DNA of 59,534 nucleotides from Chloroflexi bacterium AL-N1 (lineage in GTDB: Bacteria > Chloroflexota > Chloroflexia > Chloroflexales > Roseiflexaceae): contig WYDT01000044.1 of NCBI GenBank assembly GCA_013122435.1, forward strand, positions 1 through 59,534. Direction: 5' to 3'. The notes beneath the pieces are model-generated. The model was given only the letters and a program-made list of their open reading frames with translations. It had not been told where the DNA came from and did no database searches. This document shows positions 8,595 through 16,686 of the stretch, in pieces (position 1 is the first letter of the stretch; each line of letters opens with the position of its first letter). Made by a program: the position numbers and the translations under genes.

Positions 8595-9926
8595 GTGTCA
8601 TCATCTGACTCTGCTTCAACCTTAAAATCCTCTGCTGATTCCTCTGCATCTTCCAAAGAGGAGTACGTTTCAGCGGAAGGAACACAACCTATTGTGACCT
8701 CACATGAGGCGGCAGAGGACCTACCAGCGACCAAAACAACGGAAGAGCCCTTTGCTTCTGTACAGCCAGCGCAATGGACCTGGCCTTCCGGTCAAAAGCT
8801 GGCGCGTTGGGGGCTGGTCATTGTTGCACTGTACGGTGTTGGGTGGCTGTTGTGGACCGCTCGACCGGTGTTGTTGCCCTTCACCATTGGTTTGGTGCTA
8901 GCCTACCTCCTTACCCCGATAGTCAATATACTCAATCGTTTTGGCCCTCGTTGGTTGGCTATCCTACTGGTTTATATTTGTGGGGGCATTCTGATTGTTA
9001 CAGCTTTTGCTTTTGTTGTGCCAGTTATCTCAGAGCAGATCCGAACATTAGTTGCCGCTATTCCATCGGTTGCAGAGATTCAAGAGGGTATCATCGCATT
9101 ACTAGAACAGTATGAGACTAATGTTCCTGAGGAGATTCAGTTACCGCTTCAAGAGAGTCTTTTTGGTACCATTGAGACATTTCAGAGTAATTTTGATACC
9201 TATATACGAGAAGTCGGTGAGTTTCTCTGGGAGCGCGTGTTGCAGATTATTAATACGGTAACGTTTATTATTGGCTTCTTAATTGTCCCCATCTGGCTTT
9301 TCTATGTTCTCAATGATCAAGCAAAAGGACGCCAATTTATTGATAGATTGTTGCACCCACGTGCGCGTGCAGACTTCTGGAATGTGTGGAACATTAGTGA
9401 CCGAGTCTTTAGTGACTACATCCGTGGACAACTTATCTTGGGGTTGACGGTTGGGTTGATGGTGGGTATTGGATTGCTGGTATTGGATCGCTTTTTCTTT
9501 CCTGGTGAGATTGATTTTATTCTCTTACTGGCAATTGTTGCTGGTGTTACCGAACTTGTCCCGATCATCGGACCGATTATCGGTGCTATTCCAGGTATTC
9601 TCGTTGGGTTTTTAATTTCTCCAGTAGCAGGTATCGCCATTACCATACTCTACATTATTGTCCAACAGATTGAGAATAACTTTCTGGTTCCCCGTATTAT
9701 TGGTGAGAGTGTTGGTGTGCATCCAGCCATATTAACCGTTGTCCTGATATCACTTGGCTATATCTTTGGCCTGGTTGGTATTATCCTGGCGGCTCCGATA
9801 AGTGCCATCGCGCGTGATTTGTTTGTGTATGTGTACAACCGCCTTGACGATAAACCCCCACAAGTGGCAGTTGAAAGAGTACTTTCACTCAAGCAATTGA
9901 AAGAAGTGTCAACACCATCTGATTAA
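8595..9926 (+). CDS. AI-2E/PerM-family membrane transporter
   Basis: 443 residues. The first about 65 are Ser/Ala/Glu-rich and soluble. About seven or eight hydrophobic helices follow, beginning WGLVIVALYGVGWLLW. The family signature near residue 315 reads VTELVPIIGPIIGAIPGILV, followed by the QQIENNFLVPRIIGESVGVHP stretch. Members export varied small molecules or ions, so the substrate is not fixed by sequence. The GTG start at 8595 has AAAGGATG at a good distance. The gene converges on the HD protein, with 29 bases between the stops. Confidence 0.9.
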   Translation: MSSSDSASTLKSSADSSASSKEEYVSAEGTQPIVTSHEAAEDLPATKTTEEPFASVQPAQWTWPSGQKLARWGLVIVALYGVGWLLWTARPVLLPFTIGLVLAYLLTPIVNILNRFGPRWLAILLVYICGGILIVTAFAFVVPVISEQIRTLVAAIPSVAEIQEGIIALLEQYETNVPEEIQLPLQESLFGTIETFQSNFDTYIREVGEFLWERVLQIINTVTFIIGFLIVPIWLFYVLNDQAKGRQFIDRLLHPRARADFWNVWNISDRVFSDYIRGQLILGLTVGLMVGIGLLVLDRFFFPGEIDFILLLAIVAGVTELVPIIGPIIGAIPGILVGFLISPVAGIAITILYIIVQQIENNFLVPRIIGESVGVHPAILTVVLISLGYIFGLVGIILAAPISAIARDLFVYVYNRLDDKPPQVAVERVLSLKQLKEVSTPSD

Positions 9927-9955
9927 TGTTCTAAGCTTTGTGGGGCTATAGTCTG

Positions 9956-10522
9956 CTACAAAACCTTGTGGCGTTGTGTCCCCCAATACCGACGACGATG
10001 GCGATAGAAGGGCACTTGCTGACGTAGTTGGTGACGCACACGCCATTTGATGCTCTGGCGACGCTGCTCATGGTGAAAGGGATCACTCTGCTGTAGTTGA
10101 CGGCGTATACGCCAACTGCGTCCGTCGGCCAGCCCCACCACAAATTGTTTGAGATCACCAAGTGATGCAGCCTTGTCAGCCAATACCAACACCCATGCCT
10201 CACGTGAGGTGGGATGCGGGCCAAAAGGATACATGTGGCTCACAATGGCACGACATACCTCATCAGACTCGCCTTGCTCTGCGGCCCAGCGTGCTGCGAT
10301 GGCACCATGGGTGGTCAGGGTTCCGTAGCGTGAGTTGATGTCGTGAATGAGAGCAGCACGTGTACACACCCGCTGGTTGGCACCTAAAATCTGAGCCAAA
10401 CGATATGAGAATCTCACCGAGCGAAGCAGATGATCGTGTTTAGGAATACTGTGGTGTAAATGGTGGCGCGTCTCCACAACTTTGGGATGATTGAGTAAGT
10501 CGGCAATATGTTGCTCTAGCAA
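9956..10522 (-). CDS. HD-domain phosphohydrolase-like protein
   Basis: 188 residues. The metal-site pattern of the HD superfamily is visible: His28/His29 region (SIPKHDHLLRSVRFSYRLA), the HD pair in AALIHDINSR, a downstream His (IVSHMYPFGPHP) and an Asp in VLVLADKAASLGD. This resembles small uncharacterised HD hydrolases acting on nucleotides or phosphates; the substrate is unknown. The start is a TTG with a strong AGGAGG six bases upstream. The C-terminal 50 residues are very basic and rich in Arg, Gln and His, perhaps a nucleic-acid contact (inference). Confidence 0.75.
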   Translation of the reverse strand: MLEQHIADLLNHPKVVETRHHLHHSIPKHDHLLRSVRFSYRLAQILGANQRVCTRAALIHDINSRYGTLTTHGAIAARWAAEQGESDEVCRAIVSHMYPFGPHPTSREAWVLVLADKAASLGDLKQFVVGLADGRSWRIRRQLQQSDPFHHEQRRQSIKWRVRHQLRQQVPFYRHRRRYWGTQRHKVL

Positions 10523-10605
10523 AACGCCTCCTGTTGTCGATTCGTGAAAGGTACCTTAATACTAATTGATGGTTATCTTTCTGGTTATATCACAGGTCTC
10601 AGCGT

Positions 10606-10629
10606 TAGGACAAGCACCTATTTGTCCTA
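10606..10629. terminator. Hairpin downstream of MeaB
   Basis: An 8-bp perfect stem (TAGGACAA/TTGTCCTA) lies seven bases beyond the MeaB stop and before the HD gene. The T-run lies on the plus-strand side only, so for the minus-strand MeaB transcript it is a hairpin without a U-tract. Confidence 0.45.
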
Positions 10630-10636
10630 CCTTTTT

Positions 10637-11608
10637 CTACTCTGGCGCATTGAGATGATCCCCAATAAAAGTGGCTGCTGCCGTGTATGGGTCAATCTCA
10701 CGACGTGCCACGCGCTCAATCAATGCATTCCACCCCCCAGCATCAGCCACACGTTTTCGCACGTGTTCGAGCGCCGCTTCGTACACCACCGACTCAAACC
10801 CACGTGCCACACGCTGATGCACACGTTGGGCAAACTGGCCACTTTCACGTAAATATACCATATGTGAGTCGATGGCTTCTGCGATTTCGGCAATCCCCTC
10901 ATTCCGCATGGCGATGGCTAGTAAAATCGTGGGAGACCATCCTCCGTTCGAGGCACTGCCCAACTGAAGCATTGCGCGCAACTGACGGGCTGTTTCTTCC
11001 GCACCATCACGGTCGGCCTTGTTGACCACAAACACATCAGCTATCTCTAAAATACCGGCCTTGATAGCCTGTACATCGTCGCCCATACCCGGAACTTCAA
11101 TGACGACGGTTGTATGTGCGGCGCCGGCGATGTCGACCTCACCCTGTCCAGCACCAACTGTTTCTACCACAATGATGTCAAACCCTGCTGCATCCATCAA
11201 CGCGATAGTATCATCGGTTGCGCGTGCAATGCCCCCGAGACGGCCACGACTCGCCATGCTACGAATAAAAATACCTGAGTCGCCGCTGAGGGGTTGCATA
11301 CGTATGCGATCACCGAGAATGGCACCGCCAGTGAAGGGGGAGGTAGGGTCAACAGCAATAATACCAACGGTTTGGTGTTGTTTGCGCCAATGAAGTGCAA
11401 GGGAGTTGACGAGGGTCGATTTGCCTGCACCCGGTGCCCCAGTCACGCCGATAATATGTGCATTCCCCGTATGCGTGTAGAGGGTTTGTAGTAAAGTTCG
11501 CGCGTTTATTCCGCCAGTCTCCACGAGCGTAATAGCACGTGCCAGCGCACGACGATTACCTTTGCGTAGAGCTATTGCAATATCATTTGTAGCTATATGA
11601 GTTGACAC
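10637..11608 (-). CDS. meaB: MeaB-type GTPase, methylmalonyl-CoA mutase chaperone
   Basis: A G3E-class GTPase of 323 residues that protects and reloads B12-dependent methylmalonyl-CoA mutase. Walker A is GAPGAGKS (57-64). The stretch AVDPTSPFTGGAILGDR and the invariant MASRGRLGG follow, then DIIVVETVGAGQGEVD (switch II) and VVNKADRDGAEE (NKxD base recognition). The mutase B12-binding subunit gene lies 32 bases upstream on the same strand, which fits the role. The catalytic large mutase subunit is not in the window. Confidence 0.93.
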   Translation of the reverse strand: MSTHIATNDIAIALRKGNRRALARAITLVETGGINARTLLQTLYTHTGNAHIIGVTGAPGAGKSTLVNSLALHWRKQHQTVGIIAVDPTSPFTGGAILGDRIRMQPLSGDSGIFIRSMASRGRLGGIARATDDTIALMDAAGFDIIVVETVGAGQGEVDIAGAAHTTVVIEVPGMGDDVQAIKAGILEIADVFVVNKADRDGAEETARQLRAMLQLGSASNGGWSPTILLAIAMRNEGIAEIAEAIDSHMVYLRESGQFAQRVHQRVARGFESVVYEAALEHVRKRVADAGGWNALIERVARREIDPYTAAATFIGDHLNAPE

Positions 11609-11640
11609 AGTGTTTTCGGGTCTACTTCAACAAAGATGGA

Positions 11641-12054
11641 TTATGACGCATCGTTCCTGGCACCGACCGTTTCTTTGATAAAATGCACGATCTCTGGAGT
11701 AGGTGTTCCCGGGCCGTAGACTGCGGCAACACCATGCTGCTCACGGAGTTCTCTGGCATCTGTATCTGAAATAATACCACCCACAATGACCAGCACATCT
11801 TCCATCTCCTCTTCGCGCAAGCGCTGCATGACTTTGGGCAGCAGGGTCATGTGCGCGCCTGAGAGGATCGATAACCCTATCACGTCGACATCTTCCTGCG
11901 AAGCCACGTCGACGATCATTTGTGGTGTTTGTTGTAATCCGGTGTAGATAACTTCCATGCCAGCATCGCGGAGTGCGCGTGCCACCACTTTTGCGCCACG
12001 ATCATGGCCATCTAGACCTGGTTTGGCCACCAGCACCCGAATTTTTCGCTCCAT
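11641..12054 (-). CDS. Methylmalonyl-CoA mutase small, B12-binding subunit
   Basis: A stand-alone cobalamin domain of about 137 residues. The signature Asp15-x-His17-x-x-Gly20 (in GLDGHDRGAKVV) supplies the histidine that ligates cobalt. The companion motifs SILSGAHMTL and VIVGGIISDTD line the nucleotide tail pocket. The ATG at 12054 is chosen over the in-frame 12141 start because GGAGAA precedes it and family members start at this point. This separate-subunit form is known from archaea and several bacteria, unlike the fused mutase of enterobacteria. It is co-directional with MeaB and presumably co-transcribed. Confidence 0.92.
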   Translation of the reverse strand: MERKIRVLVAKPGLDGHDRGAKVVARALRDAGMEVIYTGLQQTPQMIVDVASQEDVDVIGLSILSGAHMTLLPKVMQRLREEEMEDVLVIVGGIISDTDARELREQHGVAAVYGPGTPTPEIVHFIKETVGARNDAS

Positions 12055-12141
12055 TGCGCTTTCTCCATCGGTTAATACAGGTATGGATGCGATGATTTCG
12101 ATCGATATTTTGATTGTACCATTAGGTGGTAATGTATGCAA

Positions 12142-13131
12142 TCAAGGTCGTTTGTCGCGTGGACCGCGCATGCCCAACATACGATTAAACAATCCTGGAC
12201 GTTCGACGGCTGAACCGGTAATATTTTCATACTCAGATTCGCCTGGCCGCATGTTGGGGCGATTCTGGAGCCACGTTTCACGCGATTCACGTGCACGTTG
12301 AAAGATGTCGGTTACCTGTTCGTGATCATCGGTGTTCAGGTACTCACGCATTTCATTCAAAAAGACCACCGTTTCATCGATCCAACGGGTGAGTGCTTCC
12401 CGATTTGTGATGCAGATATCGCGATGCATATCGACATCACCAGATGCTAAACGTGACATGTCACGAAAGCCAGTGGCTGCCAGTGGCGCCATCTCTCTCC
12501 AGGACGGGCTACGGTTCGTGACCTCGACCAATGCTGTTGAGAGGACAAAGGGGAGGTGGGAGACACCGCCAACGTAGCTATCGTGCTCGACAGGATCGAT
12601 ATAGTAGGGCTTTGCACCAATGTGATGTACCATTCCATCGACGACGTCAAGGGCGTTCTGTTTGGTGCGAGGTGCGGGTGAGAGGCAGTACAGTGTACCT
12701 TTGAACAGATCGATTTCGGCTGCGGCAGGGCCTGATTGCTCTTTGCCGGCCATGGGATGCCCCCCTACAAAATCGACCGTTCTGGGCAAAAGCTCATCAG
12801 CCCAGGCCATGACTTGCGTTTTGGTGCTGGCCACATCTGTCACTATGGTGCCGTGAGGCAGCGTGGGTGCCATCGCTACAAACAGTTCGCGCAGCGCTTG
12901 TGGGGGTACAGCCAGAATAATGAGTTGTGCATTGTGGGTGGCTTCCTCGAGCTTCTTGACAGATTTGTCGATAGCGAGTCGTGCACGTGCATCAGCCGTG
13001 GCGCGCTGATCGTGATCATACCCGGTAATCGTTACTTCACCAAGTACGGTAGTTTCTTTGGAGGCCGAACGTAATGCCATTCCCAGCGACGTTCCGATCA
13101 ACCCCATGCCAATAATGCTTATATGAATCAC
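12142..13131 (-). CDS. tyrA: Prephenate dehydrogenase
   Basis: Catalyses NAD(P)-dependent oxidative decarboxylation of prephenate in tyrosine synthesis. Residues 8-13 (GMGLIG) form the dinucleotide loop. VTDVASTKTQV and GGHPMAGKEQSG are the diagnostic TyrA motifs, the latter with the catalytic His. The helical C-terminal dimerisation domain contains SHLPFVLSTAL. The 329-residue length is normal, with a tail of about 40 residues rich in Arg and Pro after the core and no visible ACT domain. It lies in a minus-strand run with the membrane protein upstream. Confidence 0.92.
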   Translation of the reverse strand: MIHISIIGMGLIGTSLGMALRSASKETTVLGEVTITGYDHDQRATADARARLAIDKSVKKLEEATHNAQLIILAVPPQALRELFVAMAPTLPHGTIVTDVASTKTQVMAWADELLPRTVDFVGGHPMAGKEQSGPAAAEIDLFKGTLYCLSPAPRTKQNALDVVDGMVHHIGAKPYYIDPVEHDSYVGGVSHLPFVLSTALVEVTNRSPSWREMAPLAATGFRDMSRLASGDVDMHRDICITNREALTRWIDETVVFLNEMREYLNTDDHEQVTDIFQRARESRETWLQNRPNMRPGESEYENITGSAVERPGLFNRMLGMRGPRDKRP

Positions 13132-13174
13132 AACACTATTCCTTTCTTTTCATATGTTTCTGGCAAGAGACCAT

Positions 13175-13819
13175 CTACGAATCTGGCTCTACAAATGATA
13201 AAAAGAGCATTTCAGTAACAATCAAAATCAGTATAATGAGTACCACACTAAGAAAGGCTAACACACGCAAACCTGCCAGCCCGGCACACGCAGCCAGCAA
13301 AATGCCTACCTCATGGGATTGGCGACGGGCTCGCCGGATGTCGTAGCGTCGCGCACGCCGCTGAAAAAGGCGTTGGCCAAGAATATAGATAAAGGGCAAT
13401 GCTATAGCCGATCCACTCCAAAATAACGCTACCATAAAGAGCATATAGACCGGTGTATCAGGGAGGGACAAAATCCAATCAGTTGGTGATGGCACAAAAG
13501 CCAGGGTGTAGAGTAGGAGCGATGTGCCTGCGACGCCTTCAAATACCAGCCCGGAAAGTTGCAGGTGCCGTTGGATGGGAACAAAGGTCAGGAACCCGGC
13601 CAACAGCACCAGCACCACAAAAATAACGCGTTCTGGGAAGAAGATGTCTTGTGGCACGGCAAGGCTGGTGGAAAGCATCAGCGCGATAGCGCATGCCCAG
13701 CATAATCCGGCGGCTACCGCAAGCAGCAGGGCTGGACGGCGATATGTGGTGTGCGCTGAGTCTTCGTCCGAGGTGGTTGTCACGGAAGGTGTTGACTCAT
13801 TCCCTGGTGTGATGGTCAT
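13175..13819 (-). CDS. Uncharacterised multi-span membrane protein
   Basis: 214 residues. After a Thr/Ser-rich N-terminus of about 25, there are about six hydrophobic segments (for example LLLAVAAGLCWACAIALML and VIFVVLVLLAGFLTF). A basic loop follows near 160-175 (RRARRYDIRRARRQSHE), then two final helices. I do not recognise a family. The gene lies 43 bases upstream of tyrA on the same strand, but no functional link is evident. Confidence 0.75.
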   Translation of the reverse strand: MTITPGNESTPSVTTTSDEDSAHTTYRRPALLLAVAAGLCWACAIALMLSTSLAVPQDIFFPERVIFVVLVLLAGFLTFVPIQRHLQLSGLVFEGVAGTSLLLYTLAFVPSPTDWILSLPDTPVYMLFMVALFWSGSAIALPFIYILGQRLFQRRARRYDIRRARRQSHEVGILLAACAGLAGLRVLAFLSVVLIILILIVTEMLFLSFVEPDS

Positions 13820-13900
13820 GGTTTATATAGTAGTACCGTTAAAGAATGTAGATATACATGATAGAACTAGTAACAGGGAACGTCAATAGATCTAGCTATG

Positions 13901-14599
13901 TTACTCGTCTTCCTCATGAACAGGTGGGCTACGTTTCCCCAAGCCAGCGATGACGATGGTGTACTCACCTTTCTTCTTGGTGTCACCAAGCGTCTCGATG
14001 AGCGATGAGAGTGTGCCACGTGTTACGGATTCATATAATTTGGTCAAATCATTGGCAAGGGCTGCTTCACGATTACCCAAAACGGCGAGTGCATCATTGA
14101 GAAAAGCCTCAATACGATGAGGGCTTTCATAAAAAATGAGTGTGTGTGGTGCGTGTTGATCAACCTCTAAAAAGCGACGACGGGGGCCAGCTTTACGCGG
14201 AGGAAATCCCCGAAATGTAAAACTATGCACCGGCAAGCCTGATATGACCAATGCCATAACAAAAGCAGTTGCGCCAGGAATGAGGGAGACTTCAATATGC
14301 GCTTCAATAGCCCGCCGCACAATCGTAAAGCCCGGGTCCGAAATGCCGGGGGTGCCTGCATTTGAAACCACTGCAACTGATTTCCCTTGTTGCAACAGAT
14401 CGATAATTCGTCCACCAGCCTGCTGTTCGTTGTGTTCGTGGAACGACAGTTGCGGCTTCTTGATATCAAAATGCTTGAGCAGCAATCCGGTTTTACGCGT
14501 ATCCTCACTCGCGATCATGTCGACGTCGCGGAGAACTTCTAGTGCACGATACGATATATCACCAAGATTACCAATTGGTGTAGCAACAAGATAAAGCAT
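13901..14599 (-). CDS. rsmI: 16S rRNA (cytidine1402-2'-O)-methyltransferase RsmI
   Basis: Uses S-adenosylmethionine to methylate the ribose of C1402 in the 16S rRNA decoding centre. The N-terminus MLYLVATPIGNLGDISYRAL and the motifs SEDTRKTGLLLKHF and VSNAGTPGISDPGF are diagnostic of this tetrapyrrole-methylase-fold family. The length of 232 residues is short for RsmI (usually 270-290), because the C-terminal domain is reduced and the protein ends in a charged tail after the GEYTIVIAG strand. Confidence 0.92.
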   Translation of the reverse strand: MLYLVATPIGNLGDISYRALEVLRDVDMIASEDTRKTGLLLKHFDIKKPQLSFHEHNEQQAGGRIIDLLQQGKSVAVVSNAGTPGISDPGFTIVRRAIEAHIEVSLIPGATAFVMALVISGLPVHSFTFRGFPPRKAGPRRRFLEVDQHAPHTLIFYESPHRIEAFLNDALAVLGNREAALANDLTKLYESVTRGTLSSLIETLGDTKKKGEYTIVIAGLGKRSPPVHEEDE

Positions 14600-14643
14600 G
14601 TAGTCCTTATTTATAGCAATTGTGAGTCAGATGAAAACATCAC

Positions 14644-15750
14644 TTAACCAGTCTCAAACGCTTCATTAGCTGTGAAGCCAACCTCGCGTTCCTGTGTAGC
14701 ACCGTTGCGAACATACAAGGTGCGGGTTGGATAGGCAAAATCTAACTTTTCCAACTCAAATCGTCGATAAATTTCAAGATTGATCGCCTGCTGAATATCC
14801 ATATAAAAATTGTAATCAGGATCAAGCACGTAGTACACAACCTCAAAGTTGAGAGAGAAATCCGCGTATTCTTTGAAATGTGCTCGGTCAAAACGCACTT
14901 TCTCCTGCGACTCAACAATCTCTTGAACAATAGATGGAATTTCTTTCAATTTCTCATAGGGTGTATCGTAGGTGATAGTTAACATAAACTGAATACGCCG
15001 TTCATACATCCGTTTATAATTACGAATCCGACTACTAATCAGATCGGTGTTCGAGAAAATAATCTGTTCACCAGTGAGGCTCCGAATGCGCGTGGTTTTC
15101 AATCCAATATGCTCGACAGTTCCCATAAAACTATCGATAATGATAAAATCGCCAATTGCAAACGGCTGATCTAATGAGATGGACAGCGATGCAAAGAGAT
15201 CGGATAAAACGTTCTGAAGTGCTAGTGCGACTGCAATACCACCGATACCAAGACTTGCCAACAACGTGGTCACTTCGACGTTCGGAATATTATCCAGCGC
15301 CAGTAGCAGAATGACGGAGAAAAGAACCAATCGTCCAATAAAGCTCATTGCGCGCATAGTTGTGTAGCGTCCAGCATTGCTTTCGAATGTGCGCTCACGA
15401 TATTGTTGTATCCAGGCTGAAATAAAAGCGTTTCCCCAGACAGCAATCTGAATGAGGAACGTGATGATAGCAATCGTATCAAGCCAGATGGTGATCTCTC
15501 GAGGCAGTGTGAGTACTTGTGAGCCAGCATAGAGCGCGAGAATGAGTCGGACAAAAAACTTTGTTGCTGCAACGACATGAACTAGAATATCGTCAAGCTT
15601 AAAGCGTGTGCGGTGCGACACCGTGCGTACACTACGTGCGATAATTGCCTGAATGATGCGTAGTCCGATCAGCGTTATGATAGTGACAAGGAGCGCCATT
15701 CCCCAAGTTTGTATGGTATTGTTGAAGAGGACGTATTCCCAGAATGCCAC
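14644..15750 (-). CDS. MscS-family mechanosensitive channel
   Basis: Three to four helices precede the pore helix region SLGIGGIAVALALQNVLSDLFASLSISLDQPF, a clear MscS signature with Gly/Ala packing. The beta domain follows (IGDFIIIDSFMGTVEHIGLKTTRIRSLTGEQIIFSNT), then the alpha/beta C-terminal domain. It releases solutes on hypo-osmotic shock. I prefer the GTG at 15750, which has GGAGG eight bases upstream (368 residues); an ATG at 15843 would add 31 residues without a ribosome site. It lies 44 bases upstream of rsmI. Confidence 0.9.
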   Translation of the reverse strand: MAFWEYVLFNNTIQTWGMALLVTIITLIGLRIIQAIIARSVRTVSHRTRFKLDDILVHVVAATKFFVRLILALYAGSQVLTLPREITIWLDTIAIITFLIQIAVWGNAFISAWIQQYRERTFESNAGRYTTMRAMSFIGRLVLFSVILLLALDNIPNVEVTTLLASLGIGGIAVALALQNVLSDLFASLSISLDQPFAIGDFIIIDSFMGTVEHIGLKTTRIRSLTGEQIIFSNTDLISSRIRNYKRMYERRIQFMLTITYDTPYEKLKEIPSIVQEIVESQEKVRFDRAHFKEYADFSLNFEVVYYVLDPDYNFYMDIQQAINLEIYRRFELEKLDFAYPTRTLYVRNGATQEREVGFTANEAFETG

Positions 15751-15920
15751 AACCTTTTCCTCCAGTAGTAGCAGATACCTGTCCACAGAAAACAAACGAT
15801 GTTCTTCGTAAGAACAGGATAGCATAGAACGTGCCATGTGCACGTATGATCGTTCTGTATTTTACCTGATTGGGGAGAGTATAGCATGCATTTACGAGTA
15901 CAATTACAAACATCAGCATA

Positions 15921-16511
15921 CTAGCGTGGTCGTAGGCCATTGAGTAAGATTGAAATGAACTCTTCTCGCATCTCATCTTTCGCTGTGATATATATACGTT
16001 GATTAGTATGAAATACGCCGTCGATCTGCGCGATAAAGGTGCTTACCAGCGTGTCGGGGTTGATCATGCAAATTTCGCCGCGCTCAAATGCATTGATGAA
16101 AATGTCTCGAATGGGATGGACAATACATTTACGTGTCATAATCGTTAACTGATGCAGGTGTTCCTCATCAAGCAATGGCATATCCGCATAGATCATGCGC
16201 TGAAAAAAGAGTGGGGGTTGTGAATCAAACCAATGGATTACGGCACGAAGTTGTGGTTCAATTTTTGGTTCAGTCTGTATGATAGCAGTTTCCAGGCCAT
16301 TGCGGTGATGGGTAAACACACGCTCCATAACCTCAAGAAAGAGTTGTTCTTTGCCCTGTGGTGCGTGATAATACAGCGATGCACGGCGCATCCCGAGTGC
16401 AGTAGCAATGTCGTGCATGGTCACCGTGTGATAGCCACGTTCACGAAACAGATGTTCAGCCATATCGAGTACTCGTTCACGTGAGGCGCTGGTAGAACCT
16501 TCAACCATCAT
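15921..16511 (-). CDS. TetR/AcrR-family transcriptional regulator
   Basis: 196 residues. The N-terminal helix-turn-helix spans about 12-58 (RVLDMAEHLFRERGYHTVTMHDIATALGMRRASLYYH), with the recognition helix ending at the usual SLYYH. The C-terminal ligand-binding domain is all-helical. Members repress nearby genes until a small ligand binds. The downstream MscS gene is on the same strand 77 bases away and could be regulated with it; the target is not known. Confidence 0.9.
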   Translation of the reverse strand: MMVEGSTSASRERVLDMAEHLFRERGYHTVTMHDIATALGMRRASLYYHAPQGKEQLFLEVMERVFTHHRNGLETAIIQTEPKIEPQLRAVIHWFDSQPPLFFQRMIYADMPLLDEEHLHQLTIMTRKCIVHPIRDIFINAFERGEICMINPDTLVSTFIAQIDGVFHTNQRIYITAKDEMREEFISILLNGLRPR

Positions 16512-16621
16512 AGACTCCGTAACTGTTTGTCAGCGTGACTCTTCTGTCATTTATGAGACTCTCTGTAGTCTATCCGGCCTCTATGTTAGTGTCAAGTTAC
16601 GACCATTGGCTGTTTTATACT

Positions 16622-16662
16622 GAAATAGCGTACAGAACGTCACAGGTTCTGTACGCTATTTC
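16622..16662. terminator. 17-bp perfect hairpin after the S8 peptidase gene
   Basis: The two arms (16622-16638 and 16646-16662) are perfect inverted copies separated by seven bases. It lies 25 bases beyond the S8 peptidase stop on the minus strand, before the TetR gene. There is no U-run on the minus strand; a short T-run (ATTTTT) exists on the plus side. Confidence 0.6.
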
Positions 16663-16686
16663 GATTTTTACGAAGTAAGATCGCTC

